A stretch of DNA of 64,000 nt from an uncultured Tateyamaria sp. (GTDB lineage Bacteria > Pseudomonadota > Alphaproteobacteria > Rhodobacterales > Rhodobacteraceae). Shown piece by piece: positions 17,100 through 25,902 of this stretch. Both the position numbers and the translations under genes were made by a program. The stretch is taken from assembly GCF_947503045.1 (NCBI RefSeq), contig NZ_CANNCF010000007.1, positions 1 through 64,000 on the forward strand, written 5' to 3'. Each line of letters opens with the position of its first letter. Position 1 is the stretch's first letter. The notes beneath the pieces were generated by a model that worked only from the letters and a program-made list of their open reading frames with translations, was not told where the DNA came from and did no database searches.

Positions 17100-20000
17100 T
17101 CAGATGTCCAGCTCGACCACACCTTCTGGTTCTGCTGCCCGGCTTTGGCAGAGAATCATTAAGTCTGCCCGCTGCGCCTTGGAGAGCACGAAATCGCGGT
17201 GTTCAACGTCGCCAGACAAAACACCACATTTGCAGACCCCGCACAGTCCGTCGCTGCACTTTAGGTCGATAGGAAATCCATGTTCAATCAGAACATCTGC
17301 AGCGGATTTTTCAGCAGGAACGGCGACCTCTTTCCCGGACCTGGCCAATTTCAACGTGAACGGATGGTTCACATAGTCTGGCTGTTCGGGGACTGAGAAG
17401 TATTCGAGGTGCCGCGCGTCCTCGGGAAAGCCAGCGTGCTCGGCCGCAGCCATGACCGCATCCATGTACCGGGTCGCCCCACAAGTATACACGTGCCAAC
17501 CTGGGCGGTAGCCCGACAGGATTTTATTCAGATCGGCGCGTAACCCTTCATCCGTGATATGCAGGTGAACCCGGTCGGCCCAGGCAAACCCTTCGATGTC
17601 CGACAAAAGCCCCATGCGGTCACGGGAGCGGCCAGAATAATGCAGTTCGAACGCAGCGCCTTCGGCGTATAGTTCATGGGCCATCGCGATCATTGGTGTA
17701 ATCCCGATGCCCCCGCCCATGAGGATTGACCTCTTGGCGCTGTGATCCAGTGGGAAATGGTTGATGGGATGCGAGATGAAGACTCGACGACCTTCATTGA
17801 AAATTCGGTGCATCAGCTTGGAGCCTCCACGTCCCTCCTCCTCTTGCAGCACAGCAATCTGATAGGTCGAACGATCGCTCGGATCACCGGACATCGAGTA
17901 CTGGCGCAGGAAATCCGGAGCAATAACGATATCGAGATGTGCGCCAGCTTGCCATTCAGGCAATGGCGCTCCGGAAACCGATTGGAATTCGTATTTCATC
18001 ACGCCGCTCGCTGTTTCCTTGGCCAGCGTCACAACGACCGGGATCACAGGAACGGCGCCCTCAGAAGGCCGCTTGTGTAGCACACTTTGATCACCTTGCG
18101 CCAAACGCGACTTGTGCTCCTCAGCGGACACCATAGCCTTATAAGCCTCAATCCCCTTTTCGCGGTCCATATGAAAAGGATAGGGATGCGGATGAGGAAC
18201 CAGGGGTGCCGGATAGACCGCCATGGTTTGATCCTCGAATTTCAGATCAAGGTCTTTTAGCAAGGCGCGCTTGTTGACCGGGGATGCCGTGGCCCGGTAC
18301 CCGCCATCCTCTTGTATCTCGATGTCCCACCACCATTTCTTGACCGGATTCAACGACCCGTTGCCGGCCATATCATCGAGTTTTGCAAGGGCGGGCGCCA
18401 GCGCCGGGACATGCATCGCCGCCCAACGAAATGGCATTTCCTTGAATATCCCTTCAAGATTCCAGGGGCAGGTTTTCATGCAGCGACCACACATAGACCC
18501 GCCCATATTGGTCAGCCGATAGGTGGTACATTTCTGGCTGTCCGATTTCCAGATTTCATAGCCGTTGAACATGGTCTTCGGCCCAGCAGTGATCGCCCCG
18601 GACGGACATTCGCGCGCACATTTATTGCAGCTTTCGCAAAATGTCTGAAGACCAAAGTCTATCGGTTTGTCGTGGGCGAGCGGCAGATCGGTTGTCACGG
18701 TCCCGGATTTGAGCCGGGGCCCAAGATATGGGTTCAGTATCACTTCGCCAATGCGGCTAACCTCGCCCAGACCCGACAGCAAGAGCAGGGGAGGTTGCAA
18801 GACCTCTCCATCCATCACCGTATGGGCCTTGGCACTGAAGCCCAAATTGCGGATCTGCTTGGCGATCACCCCACCCAATAGAGAGAAACGCAAATAGGCA
18901 CGCATGGACTGCGACACCGCGATCCAGTCATCGCCGGACGAGCCCTCCATCGTCTCATAGCCCTGATCGATGACCATATTGATGGCCTGCTCGTGGGGCG
19001 GATCAATGACATCGCCGCGGGCATCATGGCTGTACCAGGTCCAGTCCGGACAGCGCGAAATCCCGACCGCGTCGATGCCCAGCCAATAGCTTGTCGCCTT
19101 GATCAATTCCGAGGCCTCTTGTCGTTCGAGCTGCACCTTCTCGGGCGTGGGCGCGCCGTCCTGCAACAAGACAAACGCACCAAGGGCACGTCGCTGCGCC
19201 ATCGACGGGGCCGCCTTACGGATATGGTGGCCGCCTGTGGTGGCCTCTTGCACTTTCTTTCCCATGTCGCCGAATTGCGCACGCGCGAACATATCGGCGC
19301 GTTTGGGTACGCGTGGAATATTCGGTTCATCAATGTAAGTGGTCGGAGTCTCCACCCGTTTCAGTTTCTCGAACGGATGCGCGCCATCGACAAACCGGCG
19401 CTTGGCATAAGGAACGGCGTTCGCGGCATTCTTCGACGATCCGGCACCCAACCTCCACCGGACGCCAAAGGCGGATTTGGGTTGTTTGGCCAGCGGTTTC
19501 AGCGGTTGATCCGGGGCTAGGGCGAACGTGGTCGTCACAGCCGCAAGACCAAAGCAGCTGCCGATGTAGGGGTGGCGCAACGCGCCGTCCTCAAGGGTTG
19601 CAAGCCCCGCCGCTACGGCGAGCCTATTCAGATCGACATCCGAACTCGACACTGTATGCCCACGCGCCTGATACCCGAGAAGGCGCAGGTAATTTGACAG
19701 TACGATCGCGGTTTCGGCCGCAATCATACCCGCACGATGGGCCGACGCCCCACGAATCCAATCACATCCCACTTCGTCTGGCGCGATGTCACGCGGGTTT
19801 TCGTAAAGGATGACCAGACAATGGGTGTGATACTGAATGCCGGTCGGCGGGGCTTCCATCGACTCTTTGAGGTCAGCCATGATTTGGTCAATGCCTGCAG
19901 CCAAGGTCTTAGTCTGACGCGTCTTGAGGTCATTCGCCAGCCGCTGCACGTCCGGATTGACGTGCGGTTGATCCAGTACCGCCTCGGGCGGCAATTCGCA

Positions 20001-20303
20001 CACACCCATTAGTGCGGCATCGGCGAAGTACCCAAAAGACTTCAGATGATTTGCCCGTTCCTGTCGGTCAGTTGGCACCTCGGCAACGGCTTTGTTGATC
20101 AACCCGTCTCGGATCGCATCCAGCATGGCCTGATGTTCGCGCATAGCATTCAGGATTGAACGCGGATCGGTGTCGTCGCGAAAGACCAGTTGCTGCGCTT
20201 GCGGTATACCTGCCAGATCAGGCATAGCGCCCCGAGCCAAAAGCTCGCATGGGTACGGCCCCATGTGGAACGGGCGATCCTTGGACGAGAAATATCGGGT
20301 CAT
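17100..20303 (-). CDS. Self-sufficient reductive dehalogenase (RdhA fused to FMN/NAD/2Fe-2S reductase, BhbA-like)
   Basis: This 1067-residue protein has two halves. Residues 1 to about 690 form an RdhA-type corrinoid enzyme: conserved GEVSRIGEVILNPYLGPR and TTDLPLAHDKPIDFG segments lead into two 4Fe-4S motifs, C556/C559/C562/C566 (CESCNKCARECP) and C592/C605/C608/C612 (CGRCMKTCPW). Residues about 740-1067 are a phthalate-dioxygenase-reductase-like module: flavin motif RQYSM, nucleotide loop MGGGIGITPM, and a plant-type 2Fe-2S centre with C1016, C1021, C1024 and C1052. Electrons from NAD(P)H can thus reach the cobalamin within one polypeptide. There is no Tat signal and no rdhB anchor, so it is the cytoplasmic, catabolic type. 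ATG 20303 is preferred to an upstream in-frame TTG (20321) that overlaps the TRAP gene. It should remove halogen from an aromatic acid imported by the TRAP system. Confidence 0.9.
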   Translation of the reverse strand: MTRYFSSKDRPFHMGPYPCELLARGAMPDLAGIPQAQQLVFRDDTDPRSILNAMREHQAMLDAIRDGLINKAVAEVPTDRQERANHLKSFGYFADAALMGVCELPPEAVLDQPHVNPDVQRLANDLKTRQTKTLAAGIDQIMADLKESMEAPPTGIQYHTHCLVILYENPRDIAPDEVGCDWIRGASAHRAGMIAAETAIVLSNYLRLLGYQARGHTVSSSDVDLNRLAVAAGLATLEDGALRHPYIGSCFGLAAVTTTFALAPDQPLKPLAKQPKSAFGVRWRLGAGSSKNAANAVPYAKRRFVDGAHPFEKLKRVETPTTYIDEPNIPRVPKRADMFARAQFGDMGKKVQEATTGGHHIRKAAPSMAQRRALGAFVLLQDGAPTPEKVQLERQEASELIKATSYWLGIDAVGISRCPDWTWYSHDARGDVIDPPHEQAINMVIDQGYETMEGSSGDDWIAVSQSMRAYLRFSLLGGVIAKQIRNLGFSAKAHTVMDGEVLQPPLLLLSGLGEVSRIGEVILNPYLGPRLKSGTVTTDLPLAHDKPIDFGLQTFCESCNKCARECPSGAITAGPKTMFNGYEIWKSDSQKCTTYRLTNMGGSMCGRCMKTCPWNLEGIFKEMPFRWAAMHVPALAPALAKLDDMAGNGSLNPVKKWWWDIEIQEDGGYRATASPVNKRALLKDLDLKFEDQTMAVYPAPLVPHPHPYPFHMDREKGIEAYKAMVSAEEHKSRLAQGDQSVLHKRPSEGAVPVIPVVVTLAKETASGVMKYEFQSVSGAPLPEWQAGAHLDIVIAPDFLRQYSMSGDPSDRSTYQIAVLQEEEGRGGSKLMHRIFNEGRRVFISHPINHFPLDHSAKRSILMGGGIGITPMIAMAHELYAEGAAFELHYSGRSRDRMGLLSDIEGFAWADRVHLHITDEGLRADLNKILSGYRPGWHVYTCGATRYMDAVMAAAEHAGFPEDARHLEYFSVPEQPDYVNHPFTLKLARSGKEVAVPAEKSAADVLIEHGFPIDLKCSDGLCGVCKCGVLSGDVEHRDFVLSKAQRADLMILCQSRAAEPEGVVELDI

Positions 20304-20313
20304 GCCGCCTGCC

Positions 20314-21618
20314 TCAATCAAACATCGCGTTCGGGATCAAAAGCGCGATCTGCGGAAATGCCACCAACACCACAATGCACAGGGCCATCGCGCCCCAGAA
20401 CGGCATAACACCGCGAAAGATGGTGCCAAGCGGCACATCATCTGCGACCGATCTCACAACAAAACAGTTCACACCCACTGGCGGGCTTATCAAACCCATT
20501 TCAAGAACCAGCACCATGATCACGCCGAACCAGATCGGGTCAAAGCCAAGGCCTGTGATGACGGGAAAGACAATCGGAAGCGTGATCACCATCAGGGACA
20601 GACCCTCGATCACCATGCCCAGCAGTGCATAAAGAATTAGAATGGCGGCCAGCACGACATACGGGTTATCGCTCAGCCCGATCGTATTTTCTGCCACAAC
20701 GGCAGGTAGGCCAGACAGTGCGACGAAAGGCGCGAACACCATCGCGCCGATCAAGATCAAGAAGCATAATCCAGTCGTCTGCAACGTCTCTGACAGCACG
20801 TCAACGAATGCCATCCAGTTCAGGCGTCGCCGTACAAGCGCCACTATCAGCGTCAGAGCGGCACCAACACCCGCGGCCTCGACAGGTGTGAAAAAGCCTA
20901 GGTATATCCCACCGATCGTAGCCAGGATGATCCCGGTGATTGGAAGCGCCCGCAATAAGACCTCTTGCGATGTGGGCAAGTCTTCTTCGGTGTTTAACAC
21001 GCCGCCCGCGCTCGGTGTGCGCCAGACTACAAACGCGATGGTCGCCAGAAACAACCCAGTCAGCAAAAGCCCAGGCAGGATGCCCGCCATGAACAGACGC
21101 CCAATGCTCTCTTCTGTCAGTACCGCATAAAGCACAAAGCCAGTTGACGGCGGCAGCAGTATGCCCAGCGTTCCTCCGGCTGCGATTGTCCCCGTAGCCA
21201 GCCCGGGCTCATAGCTCCGGCGTTTCATCTCGGGATAAGACACACGGCCCATGGTCGAGGCAGACGCAATCGAAGAGCCGGAAAGCGCGGCAAATCCGGC
21301 ACAACCCACGATGGTTGCACTGGCCAGACCGCCCCGCAGATGCCCAACCAGCTTGTAGGCCGCGTCGTAAAGATCGCGGCTGAGGTTCGCCTTTGTCGCG
21401 AGGTTGCCCATAAAGATAAACAGCGGCAGGACCGACAGACTATAGGTGGTCGTGATCGCAAAAGCCTGCCCGGTCATGCTATGCAACGCGCCTGTGAGGG
21501 AGGTCAGCTGCGCGGTCCCCACGACGCCAACAATCAACATTGCAATGCCGACAGGCACCCGCAGAAAGATCAAAGAAAGAAGAGAGGCGAACCCCAAGAT
21601 ACCCGCAATCTGGTCCAC
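20314..21618 (-). CDS. dctM: TRAP transporter large permease (DctM-type)
   Basis: The 434-residue product is a TRAP large membrane subunit with about a dozen hydrophobic segments. The family pattern is clear: LRVPVGIAMLIVGVVG near the start, FIFMGNLATKANLSRDLYDA, the GCAGFAALSGSSIASASTMGR discontinuous helix, the GTLGILLPPSTGFVLYAVLTEESIG block and a C-terminal PPVGVNCFVV. It moves a carboxylate with sodium, using the small subunit and binding protein encoded upstream. Its start overlaps the DctQ stop at base 21618, and its stop lies 10 bases before the ATG of the dehalogenase, so transporter and enzyme form one operon in the order dctP-dctQ-dctM-dehalogenase. Confidence 0.95.
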   Translation of the reverse strand: MDQIAGILGFASLLSLIFLRVPVGIAMLIVGVVGTAQLTSLTGALHSMTGQAFAITTTYSLSVLPLFIFMGNLATKANLSRDLYDAAYKLVGHLRGGLASATIVGCAGFAALSGSSIASASTMGRVSYPEMKRRSYEPGLATGTIAAGGTLGILLPPSTGFVLYAVLTEESIGRLFMAGILPGLLLTGLFLATIAFVVWRTPSAGGVLNTEEDLPTSQEVLLRALPITGIILATIGGIYLGFFTPVEAAGVGAALTLIVALVRRRLNWMAFVDVLSETLQTTGLCFLILIGAMVFAPFVALSGLPAVVAENTIGLSDNPYVVLAAILILYALLGMVIEGLSLMVITLPIVFPVITGLGFDPIWFGVIMVLVLEMGLISPPVGVNCFVVRSVADDVPLGTIFRGVMPFWGAMALCIVVLVAFPQIALLIPNAMFD

Positions 21619-22091
21619 TAGGACACCTCTGTGACGTCTTTGCGAAATGCGCCAAAGGCGTGGATCGCAACCGCCACGGCGGCAACAAAATGTGCAACCG
21701 CCAGAAACAGGTACAGTGGCGCGTAAGGGATCAACAGCAAGGCCGAGGTTTCCGCAAAATCACGCGCATTCGCGCTGGCTCCCACCAGAGACCAGCCCAG
21801 GATTGCCAACATAAGGATAGACAATGCGATCCCTGCCCATGTCACGGCCAAACGGAGGCGTCTGGGAAACCGGTCGACCAGCCCCTCGATTGCAATGGAC
21901 CGCCCACCCAGAATGGCCAGAGGCAAGGCCGCACCGACGCACACCAACAGAAAGACTTCGCTGAGTTCCTTGAGCCCCAGCACCGGCGCACCTAAGGCGC
22001 GGCTCACAACGTCCGCAACGGAAAGGATCATCATTACCACAACGGATGTGCCTCCGAAGGCAATCCCCGCGAGAGAAATCAAAGCTCTCAT
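21618..22091 (-). CDS. dctQ: TRAP transporter small permease (DctQ-type)
   Basis: This 157-residue protein has four hydrophobic segments and the usual DctQ motifs: VADVVSRALGAPVLGLKELSEVFLL in the second quarter, LPLAILGGRSIAIEGLVDRFPRR in the middle. The small subunit caps and holds the large one in the inner membrane. The ATG is preceded by GAGGCG and lies 23 bases from the DctP stop. Its stop overlaps the DctM start, indicating coupled translation. Confidence 0.92.
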   Translation of the reverse strand: MRALISLAGIAFGGTSVVVMMILSVADVVSRALGAPVLGLKELSEVFLLVCVGAALPLAILGGRSIAIEGLVDRFPRRLRLAVTWAGIALSILMLAILGWSLVGASANARDFAETSALLLIPYAPLYLFLAVAHFVAAVAVAIHAFGAFRKDVTEVS

Positions 22092-22114
22092 ACGCCGCGC
22101 CTCAAGCCCGGTCC

Positions 22115-23035
22115 TCAGTTCGAGGCTGCGAAAGGTGACAGGGATTGAAACGCTGCAATTTCATCGTCAGTTAGCGTAACAAGCTCCACGCCACCCTCAG
22201 CCGCGATCTTCAGGCCGGCCTCACCAGCTGCTAAGAATGCTTCTGCTGCTTTTGAACTCAGCACCTCACCGGACGCGTCCATTAGGGATTGCTGTTCTGC
22301 TTCCGTCAAAGCGGCATAGGCTTCGTTATTGATCGCGATAAGAAAACTCGAAACCGATCCAGGAATGTTCACGGTTGCATAATCCGTCACCTCTTGAAGA
22401 TTGTAGGCTCTGAACGCGGCCGGATCGATATAGATGCCGTCAACCGTGCCAGTGCTGAGCGCCTGATAGGCTTCTGTCGGGGGCATGTTGACCGGGACGC
22501 CGCCCCAGGCCGTGATCATAGCAGCCGTCTTGGAGTTAGCGATGCGGATCTTCATGCCCGCGAGATCAGCCGGATAGCGCACTGGTTTGCCCTTGGTAAT
22601 TAGAATGGTTGGGTTATTGGACCACACGGCAAGTGGCACCGCCTGTTTCACTTCGTCCTTGATGGCATCAATGTTCGCCCACATCGCTGCGGTCGCAGAA
22701 GCCCCGTCCGGATAAAGACCGGGCGTCTCATAGCTGGTCAGGACAGGAAACAGCTGCTCAGTGAAGGCAGGTAAGACAAAGCCGATCTCGGCTACGCCAG
22801 TCGCCACGCGTTTGTACTGCTGTTGCGGACCCTTGCCTAATTCACCCGACGGAAAAATCTTGATCGTGCTGGAGCCACCGGTCGCTGCATTGAACGCCTC
22901 AGCCATCGGCGTCATGACGACGCGATCCATCGGGTGCGTCGGCGGCACAAAGCTGGCCAGTTTCAGTTCATCAGCAAAGGCCTGCGTGCCCATGAAGGTG
23001 GCCAAAACGGCCCCCAAAAGTTTGGTCAATTTCAT
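22115..23035 (-). CDS. dctP: TRAP transporter substrate-binding protein (DctP-type)
   Basis: The 306-residue product begins with a clear Sec signal peptide (residues 1-22, ending QAFAD) and continues as a DctP solute-binding protein: FVPPTHPMDRVVMTPMAEAFN, the FPSGELGKGPQQQYKRVATG segment, and the ligand-binding core LAGMKIRIANSKTAAMITAWGGVPVNMPPTEAYQAL. The Arg of KIRIANS normally pairs with the substrate carboxylate, so an organic acid is the likely ligand; linkage to the dehalogenase suggests a halogenated aromatic acid. GGGAGGAAACT precedes the ATG. It is the first gene of the leftward operon, divergent from the MarR gene with operator-like repeats between them. Confidence 0.95.
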   Translation of the reverse strand: MKLTKLLGAVLATFMGTQAFADELKLASFVPPTHPMDRVVMTPMAEAFNAATGGSSTIKIFPSGELGKGPQQQYKRVATGVAEIGFVLPAFTEQLFPVLTSYETPGLYPDGASATAAMWANIDAIKDEVKQAVPLAVWSNNPTILITKGKPVRYPADLAGMKIRIANSKTAAMITAWGGVPVNMPPTEAYQALSTGTVDGIYIDPAAFRAYNLQEVTDYATVNIPGSVSSFLIAINNEAYAALTEAEQQSLMDASGEVLSSKAAEAFLAAGEAGLKIAAEGGVELVTLTDDEIAAFQSLSPFAASN

Positions 23036-23087
23036 AGTTTCCTCCCTAGCAACGTCGAATTACTTCGCTTTAGGCAAACACATTTAT

Positions 23088-23165
23088 GTGCAATTTGCAC
23101 GTACTTTTCTCAAACAACCTTGTTTTCTTTGGGTGATTGCACCAATTTAAAAGTGTACTTTGCAC
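23088..23165. promoter_or_regulatory. Pair of 13-bp MarR-type operators between dctP and marR
   Basis: GTGCAATTTGCAC (23088-23100) is a perfect odd palindrome (six-base arms around one base). GTGTACTTTGCAC (23153-23165) matches it at 11 of 13 positions. They lie near the promoters of the leftward transport-dehalogenase operon and the rightward marR gene, 15 bases before the marR start for the second copy. Binding of the MarR product to both sites, released by the substrate, is the natural reading. Confidence 0.6.
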
Positions 23166-23180
23166 GGAGTTTGACGATCA

Positions 23181-23654
23181 ATGAGCGAGCTTGCCACACA
23201 GATTACACGACACAGCTTCAAGGCAGGCATTGGCTTTCGATTGAGTCGCGCGTCGATGATAGTTCAAACTGCCGTGGAGAAGGCACTGGCGTCCCATGGC
23301 CTGACGCGCCTGTCCTGGATCATCCTCGCCTCAATCCACTTTGACCAGAAAAACACGGTAACGGAGGTGTCAAAACACTCCGGGATCGAACGAACAACCG
23401 TATCGCGTATGACGTCCCAGCTCGAAAGAGACGGGGTTTTGGAACGCGCAGAACACAGGTCCGACCGTCGATCCAGCCGACTAACGGTTACCACTAAGGG
23501 TCTGGAACTGTGTAACAAGGTACCGAATGTCATACAGAAGGCTTGCGAGCCATATTTTCTCGATTTGTCGCCGAACCAAATCGTGCTTCTTAGCGAATTG
23601 CTTGACTTAATCCAGTCTGATGAACGCTCAGTGTGGCTTGGGTCCCGATCGTGA
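23181..23654 (+). CDS. MarR-family transcriptional regulator
   Basis: The 157-residue protein is a MarR-type winged-helix regulator: an N-terminal dimerisation helix (TRHSFKAGIGFRLSRASMIVQ), the DNA-binding part with VTEVSKHSGIERTTVSRMTSQLERDGVLERAEHRSDRRSSRLTVTTKG (residues about 55-105), and C-terminal helices for dimerisation. The wing DRRSSRLT is typical. It is divergent from the TRAP-dehalogenase operon with two matching 13-bp palindromes between, so it very likely represses that operon and itself until a halogenated or phenolic ligand binds. Confidence 0.92.
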   Translation: MSELATQITRHSFKAGIGFRLSRASMIVQTAVEKALASHGLTRLSWIILASIHFDQKNTVTEVSKHSGIERTTVSRMTSQLERDGVLERAEHRSDRRSSRLTVTTKGLELCNKVPNVIQKACEPYFLDLSPNQIVLLSELLDLIQSDERSVWLGSRS

Positions 23655-23836
23655 GGTCATGGCGGTACATTCACTATCGCAGTAAGCCCAACGGAAAATG
23701 GTCAAGAGCTTGTGCGGTTAGCCGAACCGACTGAACACCTACATCTCGCCGACCCCATCGTACGCCGCGGAACCACATATGCGCGGCCATTCTCGTCCCA
23801 AAGCCTAAAACGGCATTGATCTGCTATGGCCGGGCC

Positions 23837-24391
23837 TCATCGAGGCCACAGCTCGAAGCGCAGCGCCTCAGGCGTGCTTTGGCCACTGGCAATGAACCAG
23901 CGGCGGTCCGGGTCCAGGTCGGTGGCGAAGGACATCCGCGACAGCAGGTCGCCGACCCCAGTGCCTAGGCTATCGCGGATCCGTTCCGCCACCTGGCTGG
24001 TGGAGGCGGCCCCGCCGGGGATTGGCTCAATCCCGTCGACCGAGGCGAGCTTCATGTTCAGCGCCCCGTCCTCAAAGCGCCACCAGCCCATCGGCACCGA
24101 CCCGAAGAACCGAATGTCGGGCGGCGGATAGCCCCCTGTAACCGGGTCGAAGAACCGCGCCCGTCCCTCGATGCCCAAGCCCACGACATGGCGGAACCGC
24201 AGTTCCTCGAAGCGGGTCTTCTCCGGGAAATCGACCTCTCGGCTCTGCGCCAGCGTCGTTGCCAGAGCAACATCCAGTTCCGCCCGCGTGACCTCGACGA
24301 AGGGTCCTGGCGCATTCGATTGGTCCATACAGCTCAGCGTCACCAACAAACCGATCAGAGCAAGGACCGCTCCGATGATCTTGCTTCGCAT
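23837..24391 (-). CDS. Hypothetical membrane-anchored or lipoprotein-like protein
   Basis: The 184-residue product begins with a short positively charged end and a hydrophobic stretch ending in LLVTLSC near residue 21. This resembles a lipoprotein signal, although the lipobox is not ideal. The mature part (AELDVALATTLAQSREVDFPEKTRFEELRF, then GYPPPDIRFFGSVPMGWWRFEDG) belongs to no family I can name. It stands alone, convergent with the MarR gene, in sequence richer in GC than its surroundings, which suggests separate acquisition. The ATG is used as start; the long unbroken frame and signal support a real gene. Confidence 0.6.
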   Translation of the reverse strand: MRSKIIGAVLALIGLLVTLSCMDQSNAPGPFVEVTRAELDVALATTLAQSREVDFPEKTRFEELRFRHVVGLGIEGRARFFDPVTGGYPPPDIRFFGSVPMGWWRFEDGALNMKLASVDGIEPIPGGAASTSQVAERIRDSLGTGVGDLLSRMSFATDLDPDRRWFIASGQSTPEALRFELWPR

Positions 24392-24538
24392 TTTTCTGTC
24401 TCCCTTTGCCAGGCTGGGCGCGCTGTCCCATTCCCGGATTCCAAGATACGCATTTGCCGTTTAACTGCCAAGTCGACGTCCAAGGCGAGGCGTGACCCAA
24501 GGGGTCAAACTACCCCGGCCCTGAACATGACCATGACA

Positions 24539-24556
24539 GGGAGAGGGAGAGGGAGA
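24539..24556. repeat. Three tandem GGGAGA units
   Basis: GGGAGA is repeated three times without change at 24539-24544, 24545-24550 and 24551-24556, in non-coding sequence. It is a short purine repeat of no evident function. Confidence 0.7.
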
Positions 24557-24750
24557 GCAGGCTCAACTCCGCTTCGCCAGCCGGGAATGTCAATCTCCCC
24601 CGATCAGTCATTTATCCGCGTATTGGTGGCGATAGCCGGACATTGATCTGACCTCGTTGGGCACCTTCAGACCGATGTGTCATTCCGATCTAAATTGATC
24701 TCTCGCTCGTAGGCTAAAGCATGCGCGACACTGAGCAAGCGGCTACGAAC

Positions 24751-24791
24751 GGCAGTAATGATGATACGGAGGTCTCATTATCGTTACCGCC
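24751..24791. repeat. Imperfect palindrome with CATTATCG half-site (possible recombination site, orphan copy)
   Basis: GGCAGTAATGATGAT (24751-24765) and ATTATCGTTACCGCC (24777-24791) are inverted repeats matching at 12 of 15 positions around an 11-base centre. The right arm shares the 15-mer CATTATCGTTACCGC with the palindrome at 29757-29794 in front of a tyrosine recombinase gene. Together the two copies bracket the 5-kb transaminase / aldehyde dehydrogenase segment. Confidence 0.5.
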
Positions 24792-24957
24792 CTGCCCGCT
24801 TGGCAGCTTCGGATCTTGGAGTACCGATAACCAAAAATTGTCTTTCCCGCCCGTGATGGCGGCCATTGGTGAATAGCACTGCGAAAGTCTTTAGAGAAAT
24901 CATCTTACCAATTTTTTCAATGCGGTGAATGTCTGCATTTGGTGTTGCGTTGATTTG

Positions 24958-25899
24958 TCATTGCGTACTTTCGGCCTGAACAACTTTATGCAACTGCGCC
25001 ATGCCGCTCGAAAAGTAGGTTTTGCACCGATCAACAAAGACCTGAGAGAGCATTTGGAGCGGCCCTTCGAGATGCCCGATAACCAATTCCAGTGTTGGCT
25101 CCAAAGGATCTGAAATAGGCACGCAAACTACACGGGCACCACTATAGGTTTCATTGGTTGCGGGCTTCATATTTAAAATAGAACACCCAAGCCCCTTGGC
25201 GACCGCCGAGCGGACCATCTCAACACTACTGGCACCCATTACCAGATTGGGTCTTACGTCGAATTTCCGAAGCATATTGTCGTAATAGTCTTGGGTCGTC
25301 GGAAGATTTAGTAGGATGAAATCCTCGCCTTCTAGCTCAGCGAACCGGACCGAGGAACGTGTCGCAAAGCAATGCTGTTCGGGAACAATCAGATAGGGTG
25401 GAATTTGCATTAACGTGCTGTGGGCGATGTCCGAGTGAACCGCGTAATTCAAAAAAATGGCGACGTCGAACCTGCCGCTCAATAGCCCCTCTTGCGACTG
25501 TTCATTGTTACAAGCGATCAAGTCGAAATAAACATCTTCGCCCTGATCGATGACTTGTGCCAATATTTCGGGCAGAAAGGCCGGGCTGACAGGCGCAAAG
25601 TATCCAATTTTCAGCGTCCCGGTCAGTTTTGTGCCTATCTCTTTTCCGCGCGACAGGAAATGTTCAAAATCGTCCAGCAGATGCTTGGCGTTGGCAAATA
25701 TTTTGCGGCCAGCCGCCGTAAGAGCCACGCCTTTGGACCGTTGACGCAGCAAAAGCTTCATCCCGAACTCCTGCTCCATCGCATCAATCGCTGCCGAGAT
25801 CGCCGAGTTTGAGATTGACAGGCTGACGGATGCTTTGCTGATGCTACCAAGTTCGCATGCGGCGACGAAATATCTGATGGTGCGGATAGAAGGTTTCAT
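24958..25899 (-). CDS. LysR-family transcriptional regulator
   Basis: The 313-residue product starts at the ATG at 25899, directly before the helix-turn-helix (SIRTIRYFVAACELGSISKA, then SNSAISAAIDAMEQEFGMKLL); an ATG five codons upstream (25914) is possible. The effector domain follows (LKIGYFAPVSPAFLPEILAQ onward). It is divergent from the transaminase and aldehyde dehydrogenase genes and probably controls them; repeats in the shared intergenic region are candidate binding sites. The inducer is probably the amine or amino acid degraded by that pathway. Confidence 0.9.
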   Translation of the reverse strand: MKPSIRTIRYFVAACELGSISKASVSLSISNSAISAAIDAMEQEFGMKLLLRQRSKGVALTAAGRKIFANAKHLLDDFEHFLSRGKEIGTKLTGTLKIGYFAPVSPAFLPEILAQVIDQGEDVYFDLIACNNEQSQEGLLSGRFDVAIFLNYAVHSDIAHSTLMQIPPYLIVPEQHCFATRSSVRFAELEGEDFILLNLPTTQDYYDNMLRKFDVRPNLVMGASSVEMVRSAVAKGLGCSILNMKPATNETYSGARVVCVPISDPLEPTLELVIGHLEGPLQMLSQVFVDRCKTYFSSGMAQLHKVVQAESTQ

Positions 25900-25902
25900 T
25901 GG

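Larger units (their letters stand above)
24392..24957. other. 566-base stretch without a convincing gene
   Basis: No recognisable coding sequence was found on either strand. It contains a three-copy GGGAGA tandem repeat and an imperfect palindrome (24751-24791) that resembles the sites beside the two tyrosine recombinases. Confidence 0.5.

Noticed and set aside
16936-17376. Rightward open frame of 146 codons before and across the end of the dehalogenase gene
   Set aside because: Its right part is the shadow of the dehalogenase C terminus, it has no ribosome site and the left part matches nothing known.
20304-20321. TTG start for the reductive dehalogenase
   Set aside because: It overlaps the TRAP permease gene and adds only six residues; ATG 20303 has a purine-rich ribosome site at a suitable distance.
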